From Paraburkholderia sprentiae WSM5005 (GTDB taxonomy: Bacteria; Pseudomonadota; Gammaproteobacteria; Burkholderiales; Burkholderiaceae), in assembly GCF_001865575.2 (NCBI RefSeq), contig NZ_CP017561.2, positions 3,418,001 through 3,482,000 on the forward strand: a stretch of DNA of 64,000 nt. Reading direction: 5' to 3'. A program made the position numbers and the translations under genes. The notes beneath the pieces are model-generated. The model was given only the letters and a program-made list of their open reading frames with translations, ran no database searches and was not told the DNA's origin. Of the stretch, positions 29,152 to 38,138 are shown in pieces; positions within the stretch are counted from its first letter, which is position 1; each line of letters begins with the position of its first letter.

Positions 29152-29652
29152 ATGGCAACCACGACCGCCCCGCAACAAGCCGCGCCCGCCTCGCCGGGCC
29201 CCCTGAAGCGCATCATCCTGATCGTCCTCATTGCGCTGATCGCCGCGGGCGCTGCCGGTGCGGGCGTGTGGTTCTTCATGTCCAAGCGCGCACCCGTCGC
29301 CGCATCCGCCGAAGCCGCGCCGGCGCCGTCCGCCGTGCCGCTCTTCTTCCCGCTCGAATCGATGACCGTCAACCTGCAATCGGACGACGGCCAGCCGCAC
29401 TTCCTGCGCATCGGCCTCACGCTCAAACTCGGCGACGCCGCCACCCAGCAGGCACTCACCGATCACATGCCGGAAGTGCGCAGCCGCATCCTGCTCGCGC
29501 TGTCGAACAAACACCCCGAAGAGCTCGCGCCGCTCGAAGGCAAACGCGCGCTCGCCGAAGAGCTGAAGAAGCTGATCACCGAGCCGACCGACAAGAGCGC
29601 CGCACCGATCCGCGTGCAGGACGTGCTGTTCACCGAGTTCGTCGTGCAGTGA
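29152..29652 (+). CDS. fliL: Flagellar basal body-associated protein FliL
   Basis: 166 residues, one TM helix (about 20-43, I-I-L-I-V-L-I-A-L-I-A-A-G-A-A-G-A-G-V-W-F-F) then a periplasmic domain with F-F-P-L-E-S-M-T-V-N-L and F-L-R-I-G-L-T-L-K-L, the family signature. FliL forms rings around the stator and tunes torque. Ribosome site is weak. First gene of fliLMNOPQR, cut off from fliK by the repeat element. Confidence 0.95.
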   Translation: MATTTAPQQAAPASPGPLKRIILIVLIALIAAGAAGAGVWFFMSKRAPVAASAEAAPAPSAVPLFFPLESMTVNLQSDDGQPHFLRIGLTLKLGDAATQQALTDHMPEVRSRILLALSNKHPEELAPLEGKRALAEELKKLITEPTDKSAAPIRVQDVLFTEFVVQ

Positions 29653-29710
29653 CGTGACGTTGTCTAGCGCTGCCATCATCAATCGCCAAGGGACTCACGA
29701 GGAATAAGCA

Positions 29711-30709
29711 ATGGGCCACGAAGAGTTCATGTCCCAGGAGGAGGTCGATGCCCTTCTGAAGGGCGTCACCGGCGAATCCGACACGGAATCCGAGCAAAGC
29801 GACCGCACGGGCGTACGCCCGTACAACATCGCGACGCAGGAGCGCATCGTCCGTGGCCGGATGCCCGGCCTGGAAATCATCAACGACCGCTTCGCGCGCC
29901 TGTTGCGCGTCGGCATTTTCAACTTCATGCGGCGCTCGGCGGAAATCTCCGTCGGCCCGGTGAAGGTCCAGAAGTACAGCGAATTCACGCGCAATCTGCC
30001 GATCCCGACCAACCTGAACCTGGTCCACGTGAAGCCACTGCGCGGCACGTCGCTGTTCGTGTTCGATCCGAACCTCGTGTTTTTCGTGGTCGACAATCTG
30101 TTCGGCGGCGACGGCCGCTTCCACACGCGCGTCGAAGGACGCGATTTCACGCAGACCGAGCAGCGCATCATCACCAAGCTGCTCAACCTGACGTTCGAGC
30201 ATTACGCGGCGTCGTGGAAGAGCGTGCGTCCGCTGCAGTTCGAATACGTGCGCTCCGAAATGCACACGCAGTTCGCCAACGTCGCGACACCGAACGAGAT
30301 CGTCATCGTCACGCAGTTCTCGATCGAGTTCGGCTCGACGGGCGGCACGCTGCACATCTGCATGCCGTACTCGATGATCGAGCCGATCCGCGACGGGCTG
30401 TCCTCCCCGATCCAGGGCGAGGCGATCGACGTCGACCGCCGCTGGGTGCGCGTGCTGTCGCAGCAGGTGCAGGCTGCCGAAGTGAAATTGACGGCCGACC
30501 TCGCGCAGGTGCCGGTCACGTTCGAACAGATCCTGAACATGCGCAAAGGCGACGTTTTACCGATCAACATCCCCGAGCACATCACCGCGAAAGTCGACGG
30601 CGTGCCGGTGATGGAATGCGGCTACGGAATTTTCAATGGTCAGTACGCGTTGCGGGTCCAGAAGATGATCAGCGCAGCCGACACGATGAAGGATGGTGGA
30701 TATGAGTGA
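29711..30709 (+). CDS. fliM: Flagellar motor switch protein FliM
   Basis: 332 residues. The N-terminal peptide M-S-Q-E-E-V-D-A-L-L-K-G binds phospho-CheY. The middle CheC-like domain includes I-V-R-G-R-M-P-G-L-E-I-I-N-D-R-F-A-R, and the C-terminal SpoA domain pairs with FliN. Together with FliG and FliN it makes the C-ring and sets rotation direction. An AGGAATAAGCA sequence precedes the ATG. It overlaps fliN. Confidence 0.97.
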   Translation: MGHEEFMSQEEVDALLKGVTGESDTESEQSDRTGVRPYNIATQERIVRGRMPGLEIINDRFARLLRVGIFNFMRRSAEISVGPVKVQKYSEFTRNLPIPTNLNLVHVKPLRGTSLFVFDPNLVFFVVDNLFGGDGRFHTRVEGRDFTQTEQRIITKLLNLTFEHYAASWKSVRPLQFEYVRSEMHTQFANVATPNEIVIVTQFSIEFGSTGGTLHICMPYSMIEPIRDGLSSPIQGEAIDVDRRWVRVLSQQVQAAEVKLTADLAQVPVTFEQILNMRKGDVLPINIPEHITAKVDGVPVMECGYGIFNGQYALRVQKMISAADTMKDGGYE

Positions 30710-31166
30710 CCTGAACACACAGCCCGAGAGCGATCTCGCGGCAGCCGAGCAACTCGCCGCCGGCGCGGTGTCCGCCGCGGACGAAGACGCGGCGATGGCC
30801 GACTGGGCCAGCGCGCTCGCCGAGCAGAACGGCAACGACGAAATCAACCCGGCCGCGGGCGGTGTGTTCCAGCCGCTGTCGAAAGTCGCGCCGACCTCCA
30901 CGCACAACGATATCGACATGATCCTGGACATTCCGGTCCAGATGACGGTCGAGCTCGGCCGCACCAAGATCGCGATCCGCAATCTGCTGCAGCTCGCGCA
31001 GGGATCGGTCGTCGAACTCGACGGTCTCGCCGGCGAGCCGATGGACGTGCTGGTCAACGGCTGCCTCATCGCGCAGGGCGAAGTGGTGGTCGTCAACGAC
31101 AAGTTCGGCATCCGGCTGACCGACATCATCACGCCGTCCGAACGCATCCGGAAACTCAATCGATGA
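30702..31166 (+). CDS. fliN: Flagellar motor switch protein FliN
   Basis: 154 residues from ATG 30702, inside the last codons of fliM; an upstream in-frame ATG at 30693 is possible but 30702 is better spaced from AAGGATGG. The acidic Ala-rich N-terminus is followed by the SpoA domain: D-I-P-V-Q-M-T-V-E-L-G-R-T-K, L-L-Q-L-A-Q-G-S-V-V-E-L-D, G-E-V-V-V-V-N-D-K-F-G-I-R-L. Forms the base of the C-ring and the docking site for FliH. Confidence 0.95.
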   Translation: MSDLNTQPESDLAAAEQLAAGAVSAADEDAAMADWASALAEQNGNDEINPAAGGVFQPLSKVAPTSTHNDIDMILDIPVQMTVELGRTKIAIRNLLQLAQGSVVELDGLAGEPMDVLVNGCLIAQGEVVVVNDKFGIRLTDIITPSERIRKLNR

Positions 31167-31732
31167 AACGTTTGGCCGGTCGCGGCGTCCTGTTTGCGTC
31201 GCGCGATGTTCTATTGCAGAACGTGTTCAAGGCGCTCGCGGCGAGCGCCACGGTGTTCGGCGCGTCCACCGTCGCGCACGCCGCCGACATGAACGCGGTC
31301 AACAACGCCGCGAAGATCGCCTCGGGGGTCGGTGCGGGTAGCGCGGTGCCGGCGCTCGGCGTCGGCGCGGTGCTGCAAACCTTCGTCGGGCTCGCGGTCG
31401 TGATCGGCCTCGTGTTCGGCTGCGCGTGGCTCGCGCGACGCTTCGGCCTGCAGCCGGGCCAGCGCGGCGGCCTCGTGAAGACGGTCGGCGGCGCTTCGCT
31501 CGGCGGCAAGGAGCGCGTCGCGGTCGTCGAGATCGGCGATACGTGGCTCGTGCTCGGCGCGGCGCCCGGCAACGTGCGGCTGCTGCATACGATGCCGGCG
31601 GGTTCCGCCGCGGCCGAGACGGTTGCCACTTCGCCCGCACCGCTTTCCGGCACCTTTGGTCAACGCTTTCGCGACGCCCTGAAAGGCGAAGTGGGCAAAC
31701 GTTTCAACGCGCACGGCGGCGGGGATCGGTAA
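31163..31732 (+). CDS. fliO: Flagellar biosynthetic protein FliO
   Basis: 189 residues, overlapping fliN by four bases. Signal-like N-terminus ending T-V-A-H-A-A-D, a TM helix (about 75-95, [18 protein letters not shown]), then the cytoplasmic FliO domain ([17 protein letters not shown]). FliO helps assemble the FliP ring. The last base of its TAA stop is the first of the fliP ATG (TAATG). Confidence 0.93.
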   Translation: MKRLAGRGVLFASRDVLLQNVFKALAASATVFGASTVAHAADMNAVNNAAKIASGVGAGSAVPALGVGAVLQTFVGLAVVIGLVFGCAWLARRFGLQPGQRGGLVKTVGGASLGGKERVAVVEIGDTWLVLGAAPGNVRLLHTMPAGSAAAETVATSPAPLSGTFGQRFRDALKGEVGKRFNAHGGGDR

Positions 31733-32541
31733 TGCAGGTCAGTTTCAGGCGGTCAGGTTGGTTCTTCGCACTACCGCGCGGTGTAGCGCGGGCACTTCCC
31801 GCAGTGCTTCAAGTCGCGCTGCCGGCGCTGCTGTTCGCGCTGCCGGCGCTATCGTTCGCGCAAACCGCCGGCCTGCCGGCCTTCACCACGAGCCCCGGCC
31901 CGAACGGCGGCACGACCTACTCGCTGAGCGTGCAGACGATGCTGCTGCTCACGATGCTGTCGTTCCTGCCCGCGATGGTGCTGATGATGACGAGCTTCAC
32001 GCGCATCGTGATCGTGTTGTCGCTGCTGCGCCAGGCGCTCGGCACGACCACGACGCCGCCGAACCAGGTGCTCGTGGGTCTCGCGCTGTTTCTCACGCTG
32101 TTCGTGATGTCGCCGGTGCTCGACAAGGCCTATAACGAAGGCTACAAGCCGTTCTCCGAAGGCACCCTTCCGATGGACCAGGCGGTGTCGCGCGGGGTCG
32201 CGCCGTTCAAGACCTTCATGCTGCGTCAGACCCGCGAAAGCGACCTTGCGCTGTTCGCGCGCATCTCGCATGCGGCGCCGATGCAGGGGCCCGAAGACGT
32301 GCCGCTGTCGCTGCTGGTGCCGTCGTTCGTGACGAGCGAGCTGAAGACCGGCTTCACGATCGGCTTTACGATTTTCATTCCGTTCCTGATCATCGACATG
32401 GTGGTCGCGAGCGTGCTGATGTCGATGGGGATGATGATGGTGTCGCCCGCGACGATTTCCCTGCCGTTCAAGCTGATGCTGTTCGTGCTCGTCGACGGCT
32501 GGCAGTTACTGCTCGGCTCGCTCGCGCAGAGCTTCGTCTGA
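31732..32541 (+). CDS. fliP: Flagellar export gate protein FliP
   Basis: 269 residues from ATG 31732. Cleavable signal peptide ending about residue 43 (A-L-S-F-A-Q-T), as is known for FliP. Then four TM helices with [29 protein letters not shown] and [14 protein letters not shown], all nearly invariant. Five FliP subunits form the core of the export gate with FliQ and FliR. Confidence 0.97.
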   Translation: MQVSFRRSGWFFALPRGVARALPAVLQVALPALLFALPALSFAQTAGLPAFTTSPGPNGGTTYSLSVQTMLLLTMLSFLPAMVLMMTSFTRIVIVLSLLRQALGTTTTPPNQVLVGLALFLTLFVMSPVLDKAYNEGYKPFSEGTLPMDQAVSRGVAPFKTFMLRQTRESDLALFARISHAAPMQGPEDVPLSLLVPSFVTSELKTGFTIGFTIFIPFLIIDMVVASVLMSMGMMMVSPATISLPFKLMLFVLVDGWQLLLGSLAQSFV

Positions 32542-32576
32542 TCGTTTTCCGACTCCTCGTTCTTCAGGCACTTACG

Positions 32577-32846
32577 ATGACACCCGAAGCAGTCATGACC
32601 CTGGCCCACCAGGCCATGTACGTCGGCCTGGTGCTGGCCTCTCCGCTGCTGCTGGTCGCGCTCGTCGTCGGTCTGCTCGTGAGCCTGTTCCAGGCCGCCA
32701 CGCAGATCAACGAAGCCACGCTGTCGTTCATCCCGAAGCTGCTTGCGATCGCGCTCACGCTGGTGATCGCCGGGCCGTGGATGCTGACCACGATGCTCGA
32801 CTATCTGCGCCACACGATCACCAGCATTCCGACGCTCGTCAACTGA
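32577..32846 (+). CDS. fliQ: Flagellar export gate protein FliQ
   Basis: 89 residues, two TM helices (about 16-38 and 52-74). Family motifs M-T-P-E-A-V-M-T-L, Q-A-A-T-Q-I-N-E-A-T-L-S-F-I-P-K and G-P-W-M-L. Four copies wrap the FliP5FliR1 core of the export gate. Lies 35 bases after fliP. Confidence 0.97.
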   Translation: MTPEAVMTLAHQAMYVGLVLASPLLLVALVVGLLVSLFQAATQINEATLSFIPKLLAIALTLVIAGPWMLTTMLDYLRHTITSIPTLVN

Positions 32847-32890
32847 GCGCCGCTGGCACGTCGACGCGCTGGCGCCCGCCCTCCTCGCCC

Positions 32891-33673
32891 ATGTTTACGG
32901 TCACCTACTCTCAACTGAACGTCTGGCTGACCGCGTTCCTGTGGCCGTTCGCGCGCATCGCCGCGCTGATCGCGACCGCGCCGGTGTTCGGCAACATGTC
33001 GCTGCCCTCGCGCGTGAAGATCGGCCTTGCCGCATTCACGACCATCATCGTCGCACCGACGATCGGCGCGCTGCCGCACGTCACCGTCTTTTCCGCAGCC
33101 GGCGTGTGGATTCTGGTCAATCAGTTCCTGATCGGCATCGCGCTCGGCGTGACGATGCAGGTCGTGTTCCAGGCGGTCGATGCGACCGGCTACTTCATCG
33201 GCCTCGGCATGGGCCTCGGCTTCGCGACCTTCTTCGACCAACAGGCGACCGGCTCGGGCGTGGTGATCTCGCGCTACATGACGACGATCGCGACGCTGGT
33301 GTTTCTCGCCGTCGACGGTCATCTGCAGATGATCGCCGCGCTGGTGACGACCTTCCAGTCGGTGCCGGTGTCGGCGAACCTGCTTGCGCCGCACGGCTGG
33401 CAGACGCTCGCGAACTGGGGCGGCTCGATATTTTCCGCGGGGCTGTTGCTAGCGTTGCCGGTCGTCGTTGCGCTGCTGATCGCCAACATGGCGCTCGGCA
33501 TTCTCAATCGCGCGGCGCCGCAGATCGGCGTGTTCCAGATCGGCTTCCCGCTGACCATGCTGGTCGGTCTGCTGCTCGTGCAGCTGATGCTGCCGAACAT
33601 GATCCCGTTCTTCGTGCGGCTGTTCGATAGCGGCATCGATCAAATGGGACGGGTCGCGGCCGCGCTGACGTAA
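32891..33673 (+). CDS. fliR: Flagellar export gate protein FliR
   Basis: 260 residues from ATG 32891; longer forms would run through fliQ. About six TM helices; motifs W-P-F-A-R-I-A-A-L-I-A-T-A-P-V-F-G, G-L-G-M-G-L-G-F-A-T-F-F-D-Q-Q-A and I-A-N-M-A-L-G-I-L-N-R-A-A-P-Q-I-G-V-F. FliR closes the export gate. Last gene of its operon; a terminator follows. Confidence 0.96.
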   Translation: MFTVTYSQLNVWLTAFLWPFARIAALIATAPVFGNMSLPSRVKIGLAAFTTIIVAPTIGALPHVTVFSAAGVWILVNQFLIGIALGVTMQVVFQAVDATGYFIGLGMGLGFATFFDQQATGSGVVISRYMTTIATLVFLAVDGHLQMIAALVTTFQSVPVSANLLAPHGWQTLANWGGSIFSAGLLLALPVVVALLIANMALGILNRAAPQIGVFQIGFPLTMLVGLLLVQLMLPNMIPFFVRLFDSGIDQMGRVAAALT

Positions 33674-33701
33674 CGACTGCGGAAATCCCCGACCGTGGAC
33701 G

Positions 33702-33730
33702 AAAAAAAACCGGCTCGCGCCGGTTCTTTT
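33702..33730. terminator. Bidirectional terminator between fliR and flgL
   Basis: AACCGGC (33708-33714) / GCCGGTT (33719-33725) with a 4-nt TCGC loop; eight A on the left and CTTTT on the right give a T-run on either strand. It serves the convergent fliR and flgL ends. Confidence 0.85.
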
Positions 33731-33750
33731 ACTGCTGCGCCGAAGCGGCA

Positions 33751-34977
33751 TCAGTTGCCGATGTACTGGAACAGCGACATGCTCTGGATCTTCACGAACG
33801 CTTGCTGCGACGCCTGCAAGGCCGCTTGCTGCATCGTGTACTTGCTGATCGTCTTGACCATGTCGGTCGAGGTGAGGTCCGCGAGATCGCTTGCCGTTTG
33901 CGTGGTGTTGGTCTGAGTGACCGTCTGCAACGCCTGGACTTCCTGCTCGCGGCCGCCCACCGACGCCTGCACCGCGATGACGTTGTTCAACGTGTTGGCA
34001 AGCTGCGACAGACCCGTGTTCATCGCGTTCTGCAGCGTCGCCGAGGCCGCGTCGTTGCCGCTCACCGGCTGCTGAAGCGCGGCGATCATCGCGTTCAGGT
34101 TCGTGAACACGTTAGTGCCTGCCTGGTTGGCCGGCTGCACGGTGAAGGTGTCGGTGGCGGCCGGCGTGCCGGTGATGTCGACGGTCTGCCCGGCGATCGT
34201 GATGTTGGAACCCGACGTGTAGGGCTGCGCCGTACCCATGGTGTTGGTCGTCGTGTCGGTGACCGTGTAGGTCAATGAACTGCCGCTGCCGCTGAACTGG
34301 ATCTTGTACGAGTCCGCGTTCGCCGCGTTGGTCGGATCGGTGACCGTCACCGCGCTGATCACGCCGGTGCCGGTGTTGGCCGAACTGCCCGAGGCGATCG
34401 GCTGCGCATTCGTCGCGCCGACGCTCATGAACACCGACAACCCGTTGTCGCCGGTCGCGACCGCATTGCTATCGGTGACCTGGACAGTGCGCGTGCCGGT
34501 GTCGCCCGTATAGACCACGGTGCCGGCCGCATCGGTCGTGAAGGCCTTGGTCGAGTTCTGGAAGCCGGCGAACAGCGCGTTGCCGGAGCCGTCGGTCGCG
34601 TTCGCATAGGTCAGCAGCTGGTCGCGCAGGGCCGTCAGCTGCGCGGCGATCGCCGAGCGGTTGGTGTCGTTCAGCACGCCGCTGCCGACGCTCAGACCCA
34701 GCGTGTTCACGCTTTGCAGCGTCGTGACGACGCTGGTGAGCGTCGAGTCCTCGGCCTGCAGCGACGACAGCGCGGTGTTCTGATTCGTCGTGTACTGCGA
34801 CAGCGCGGCCGCGGTCGAACTGAGCTGCACTGCTTGCGCGGCGCCGAGCGGATTGTCGGCGGCCGTGGTGAGGCTTTGGCCGCTCGAGATTTCCTGATAG
34901 ATCTGCGACAACTGAGCCTGCTGATTGCTCATCGTCGAGACGTTCATGCTGAAGTACTGCTGGGTCGAAATTCGCAT
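33751..34977 (-). CDS. flgL: Flagellar hook-filament junction protein FlgL (HAP3)
   Basis: 408 residues against about 317 in Salmonella. The conserved flagellin-like N-terminus (M-R-I-S-T-Q-Q-Y-F, I-S-S-G-Q-S-L-T-T-A-A-D-N-P) and C-terminus (A-L-Q-A-S-Q-Q-A-F-V-K-I-Q-S-M-S-L-F-Q-Y-I) form the coiled-coil core. Extra length lies in the surface region; residues 205-283 hold a module also found in FlgK and FlgE here (Y-T-V-T-D...I-T-G-T-P-A-A-T-D-T-F-T-V). Ends A-S-Q-Q-A...Y-I-G-N. Follows flgK by 11 bases. Confidence 0.93.
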   Translation of the reverse strand: MRISTQQYFSMNVSTMSNQQAQLSQIYQEISSGQSLTTAADNPLGAAQAVQLSSTAAALSQYTTNQNTALSSLQAEDSTLTSVVTTLQSVNTLGLSVGSGVLNDTNRSAIAAQLTALRDQLLTYANATDGSGNALFAGFQNSTKAFTTDAAGTVVYTGDTGTRTVQVTDSNAVATGDNGLSVFMSVGATNAQPIASGSSANTGTGVISAVTVTDPTNAANADSYKIQFSGSGSSLTYTVTDTTTNTMGTAQPYTSGSNITIAGQTVDITGTPAATDTFTVQPANQAGTNVFTNLNAMIAALQQPVSGNDAASATLQNAMNTGLSQLANTLNNVIAVQASVGGREQEVQALQTVTQTNTTQTASDLADLTSTDMVKTISKYTMQQAALQASQQAFVKIQSMSLFQYIGN

Positions 34978-34988
34978 GGTTCAACGCC

Positions 34989-36983
34989 TTACGAGAAGAT
35001 GCCAAGCAAAGTCTGGAACAGCGTCTGCGCGGTCTGGATGACCTTGCTGTTGGCCTGATAGAGCTGCTGGTACTGAAGCAGGTTCGCCGCTTCCTCATTG
35101 ATATTGACGCCCGACACCGACTGTTGCGCCGATGTGATCTGCGTGACGAGCGTGCTTTGCGCGGTCGCCGACGTCTGGATCTGCGTGGTCTGGTTGCCGA
35201 TCGTGTTGACGTAGTTCGCGTATGCGCCCGTCAGCGTCGCGGTGCCGCCGTTGAGCACCTGCGCCGAAGTCAGATTCGACAGCAGTTGCGCGTTGCGGCC
35301 GTCGTTGGTCGCGCCGGTGTTCGGTCCGATCGTGAACGAGTCGCCGTTGGCGGGCGTGCCGCTGATCGTGACCGTTACATTGTTCATCACGCCCGCGCTC
35401 GTCGCGTTGGTCGGGTTGGTGATCGTCAGCGTCGCGCCCGCGCTCGCCGAATACGGCACCGGGGTCGTTGCCGCGCTGATCGTGTACGACGCGGGCGGTG
35501 AGCCGGCAACCGTCACCACCGAGCCGATCGGGAAGCCGGTGAGGCCGGTGCCCGCGGTGTAGGTGATCGTCGATGCACTGGTCGGCGCGCTGTAGCCGGC
35601 CGATACCGTGCCCTGCGTGATCGTCGCGCTGCCGGTGTTCGACGTCGAGGCCGACGCGAGCACCGGTGCCGCCGCCGCGATCGCCGAGGGCGACGTGGTG
35701 GTCAGCGCGAAGCCGTCCAGCGCGCCCCGGGTCGGCTCGACCGAGAACGAGTCGCCCGCCTTCATCGTGCCGCTCGCGACCGAGAACTGCAGGCCGCCGA
35801 TCGGGTTGTTCAGGTTCGCCGCCGAACCGACGATGCTGCCGGTCTCGTTGTCGGTCAGCGTGTAGGCGCTGCCGTTGTACGACAGCGTGTAATCGCTCGT
35901 GGTCGGCTGGGCCGCGTTGGCGAACGACGCGCCGAGCGTCGCATTGCCGCTGTTCTGCGGGTTCGCGTACACGGTCGGCGAGCCGACGGTGAACAACGCG
36001 CCGCCCGCGGTGCCGTTCAGCGTGAGGCCGAGCTCGTTCTGCGCGTTGACCTGCGCGGCGAAGCTGGTCGCGATCGCGCCAAGTTGCGCCTCGGCAGGAT
36101 CGAGCGTTTGCGAGCGGAATTGCAGCAGGCCGCCAAGCGTGCCGCCGGATACGCTCGTGTCCGATAGTGTCTGCGGGGTCGGCGCGGGCTTCGCACCAGC
36201 CTGGCCGAGATACTGGACCGACAGCTCGCTCGGATCGCTCGTCGACGTCGCCGTGCCGAGGTTGAAGCTGTTGCCGGCCAGCACGAGCGGCTGTCCGTTC
36301 GACATGAACAGGCTGTAGTTGCCGTTGTCCTGCACGACCGACACGCCGACCAGCTGCGACAGGTTCGACACCGCCTGGTCGCGCTCGTCGAGCAACTGGT
36401 TCGGCGGCTGGCCCTGGCTGCTCGCCTGCTTGATCTGCGTGTTGAGCGACGCGATCTGCGCGGTATAGGTGTTGATCTGCGTGGCCGTGTCGCTCAGCTG
36501 CGTGTTGACGCTCGAGCGCAACTGGTCGTACTGCTGGCCCGCCGCGTTGATCTGGTTCGCGAGCGTCTGCGCGTCGCTGATCGCGGTCTGCCGCGTCGAC
36601 ACGCTCGATGCGCTGTTGGCGACGTTCTGCAGGCCCGTGAAATAGCCGCTGATCGCGCTCGCAATGCCCGAGGTCGGACTGCCGACCAGGTTATTGAGCT
36701 CGGTGATCATCGTGTTGTACGCGGTGAGCGCGCTGCTCGACGACTGCGCGTTGTTCAGCTCGGTCGTCAGGTACTGGCTGTACGAGCGCTGCACGGTGTC
36801 GGTGGAGACGCCCATCGGCAGGTAGCCGGAGCCGGTGTAGCTGCCGCTCGTCTCCGAGTACACCGGGGTTTCCACCGTATAGCCGGGTGTCGACGCGTTG
36901 CTGATGTTCTCACCAGTGGTCGTCAAACCCCATTGGGCCGCGTTGAGTCCGCTAAGGCCGATAGTCAACAGATTGCTGGACAT
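34989..36983 (-). CDS. flgK: Flagellar hook-associated protein FlgK (HAP1)
   Basis: 664 residues against about 553 in Salmonella. N-terminal rod-type motif L-T-I-G-L-S-G-L-N-A-A-Q-W-G-L and N-I-S-N-A-S-T-P-G-Y, plus the FlgK segment L-L-D-E-R-D-Q-A-V-S-N-L-S-Q. C-terminus V-S-G-V-N-I-N-E-E-A-A-N-L-L-Q-Y-Q-Q-L-Y-Q-A-N-S-K is typical. Residues 345-418, and a second segment ending G-T-P-A-N-G-D-S-F-T-I, resemble the module shared with FlgL and FlgE. Joins hook to filament through FlgL. Preceded by a FliA promoter. Confidence 0.95.
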   Translation of the reverse strand: MSSNLLTIGLSGLNAAQWGLTTTGENISNASTPGYTVETPVYSETSGSYTGSGYLPMGVSTDTVQRSYSQYLTTELNNAQSSSSALTAYNTMITELNNLVGSPTSGIASAISGYFTGLQNVANSASSVSTRQTAISDAQTLANQINAAGQQYDQLRSSVNTQLSDTATQINTYTAQIASLNTQIKQASSQGQPPNQLLDERDQAVSNLSQLVGVSVVQDNGNYSLFMSNGQPLVLAGNSFNLGTATSTSDPSELSVQYLGQAGAKPAPTPQTLSDTSVSGGTLGGLLQFRSQTLDPAEAQLGAIATSFAAQVNAQNELGLTLNGTAGGALFTVGSPTVYANPQNSGNATLGASFANAAQPTTSDYTLSYNGSAYTLTDNETGSIVGSAANLNNPIGGLQFSVASGTMKAGDSFSVEPTRGALDGFALTTTSPSAIAAAAPVLASASTSNTGSATITQGTVSAGYSAPTSASTITYTAGTGLTGFPIGSVVTVAGSPPASYTISAATTPVPYSASAGATLTITNPTNATSAGVMNNVTVTISGTPANGDSFTIGPNTGATNDGRNAQLLSNLTSAQVLNGGTATLTGAYANYVNTIGNQTTQIQTSATAQSTLVTQITSAQQSVSGVNINEEAANLLQYQQLYQANSKVIQTAQTLFQTLLGIFS

Positions 36984-37040
36984 GCGTCATCCTGAAGGGC
37001 GGCGTCGCAGACATGCCACCGCGTTAGTGGAACATCCTCT

Positions 37041-37067
37041 TTAACGGCCCGCCGCGCGAAAAATTGA
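37041..37067 (-). promoter_or_regulatory. FliA (sigma-28) promoter of flgK-flgL
   Basis: On the minus strand TCAATTTT (complement of 37060-37067), exactly 11 bases, then GCCGTTAA (complement of 37041-37048). The -10 half differs from GCCGATAA at one base; the -35 half is weaker. It lies 58 bases upstream of the flgK start. Confidence 0.7.
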
Positions 37068-37112
37068 GGGCCATTCCACTTCGTTTGCGGCCCGCCCGTG
37101 GTGCCTTGCCGC

Positions 37113-37904
37113 TCAGCGCGCCAGCGAGCGGCGCTTCATTTCGAGCTGCGTGATCAGCCGCTGCAGCGTGTTTTCCGCGCTGCCCGGGAGCGTCAGGAAA
37201 CGGAAGCCGAGCTGATAGCGTTGCGTGCCGTTCGGCAGCGCGAGCGAGCGATGCGACACGAGTTGCAGATCGAGCGACAAACGGCCCAGCGCGCCGAGCG
37301 TGAGCTCGCAGTCCGTCAGGCGCGCGCCCATCGGCAATTCGCCGACGCGCTGGTCGGTCGTGTGCATGCCGACACCGCCGAGCGACAGGTCGTGCACCTC
37401 GAAGCGGAACGTGTCGCCCTCGGGCAGGCGGCCGCTACACATGAATGGATCGAGAATCGGCGCGGGGACGCGGAAATACTCGCGCCGCTGCACGTAGAAC
37501 AACACCTCGGGGAACTCGGCCTCGAACGCCGGCAGTCCCTCGAAGCGCGTCTCGCGCGGCGTCGGGGTCGTGAACTCGACGCGCACGCCGTCGGGCGACG
37601 CGTGGAACTGGCAGCGCGGCGCGTTGAGCAGCCCCGCGTTCAGATCGGAGAGCGCGCCCCAATCGAAGGTGAAAGTTCGTTCGCGCACGTCGACGTCGAG
37701 CAGCCGCGTGACGAGTTGCCCACCCGCATATTCGACGGTGAGGAAGTCGCCGCGATTGACGAGATTGCGCAACTGCACGCCGATTTCCAGCGGATTGCGG
37801 CGGCCGAAGTCGGGAACGCTCTCGTTTTGCGGGACGTGCGGCTGACCGTTCGTGTCAGTCTGGCCGTTCGACTGGTTCATATCCATGGGCTTGCCGGTAA
37901 GCAT
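37113..37904 (-). CDS. ycgR: YcgR-type flagellar brake protein with PilZ domain
   Basis: About 263 residues from ATG 37904; ATG 37886 or a GTG at 37970 are alternatives and none has a strong ribosome site. N-terminal YcgR domain (N-P-L-E-I-G-V-Q-L-R-N-L-V-N-R-G-D-F-L-T-V) and a C-terminal PilZ domain with the c-di-GMP-binding Q-R-R-E-Y-F-R and D-L-S-L-G-G motifs. On binding c-di-GMP, YcgR slows or biases the motor through the switch or stator. It has its own FliA promoter, so it belongs to the late flagellar regulon. Confidence 0.9.
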   Translation of the reverse strand: MLTGKPMDMNQSNGQTDTNGQPHVPQNESVPDFGRRNPLEIGVQLRNLVNRGDFLTVEYAGGQLVTRLLDVDVRERTFTFDWGALSDLNAGLLNAPRCQFHASPDGVRVEFTTPTPRETRFEGLPAFEAEFPEVLFYVQRREYFRVPAPILDPFMCSGRLPEGDTFRFEVHDLSLGGVGMHTTDQRVGELPMGARLTDCELTLGALGRLSLDLQLVSHRSLALPNGTQRYQLGFRFLTLPGSAENTLQRLITQLEMKRRSLAR

Positions 37905-38020
37905 GTTCTTGCGGGCGCGTGCCAAGGTCTCGCCATCGACTCTGAGGGTCGTCGTGCAAAGCCGCAACACACGCGTTCGACCGGAACATACAGCGCTATT
38001 CCGGTATCGGGTCTAACTCG

Positions 38021-38047
38021 TTAGCGGCAGCATCCAGCAAAAATTTA
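38021..38047 (-). promoter_or_regulatory. FliA (sigma-28) promoter of ycgR
   Basis: On the minus strand TAAATTTT (complement of 38040-38047), 11 bases, then GCCGCTAA (complement of 38021-38028). One mismatch in each half against TAAAGTTT-N11-GCCGATAA. It would start transcription about 110 bases upstream of the likely ycgR start. Confidence 0.78.
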
Positions 38048-38138
38048 GGGGCTTGAATTAAATATTCGCCGGAAATCGCCCGCAAACGTTAAAACCGGGT
38101 CCGCTCGAACGCCGCGTCGTCGCGGGCAAAATTCTCGA

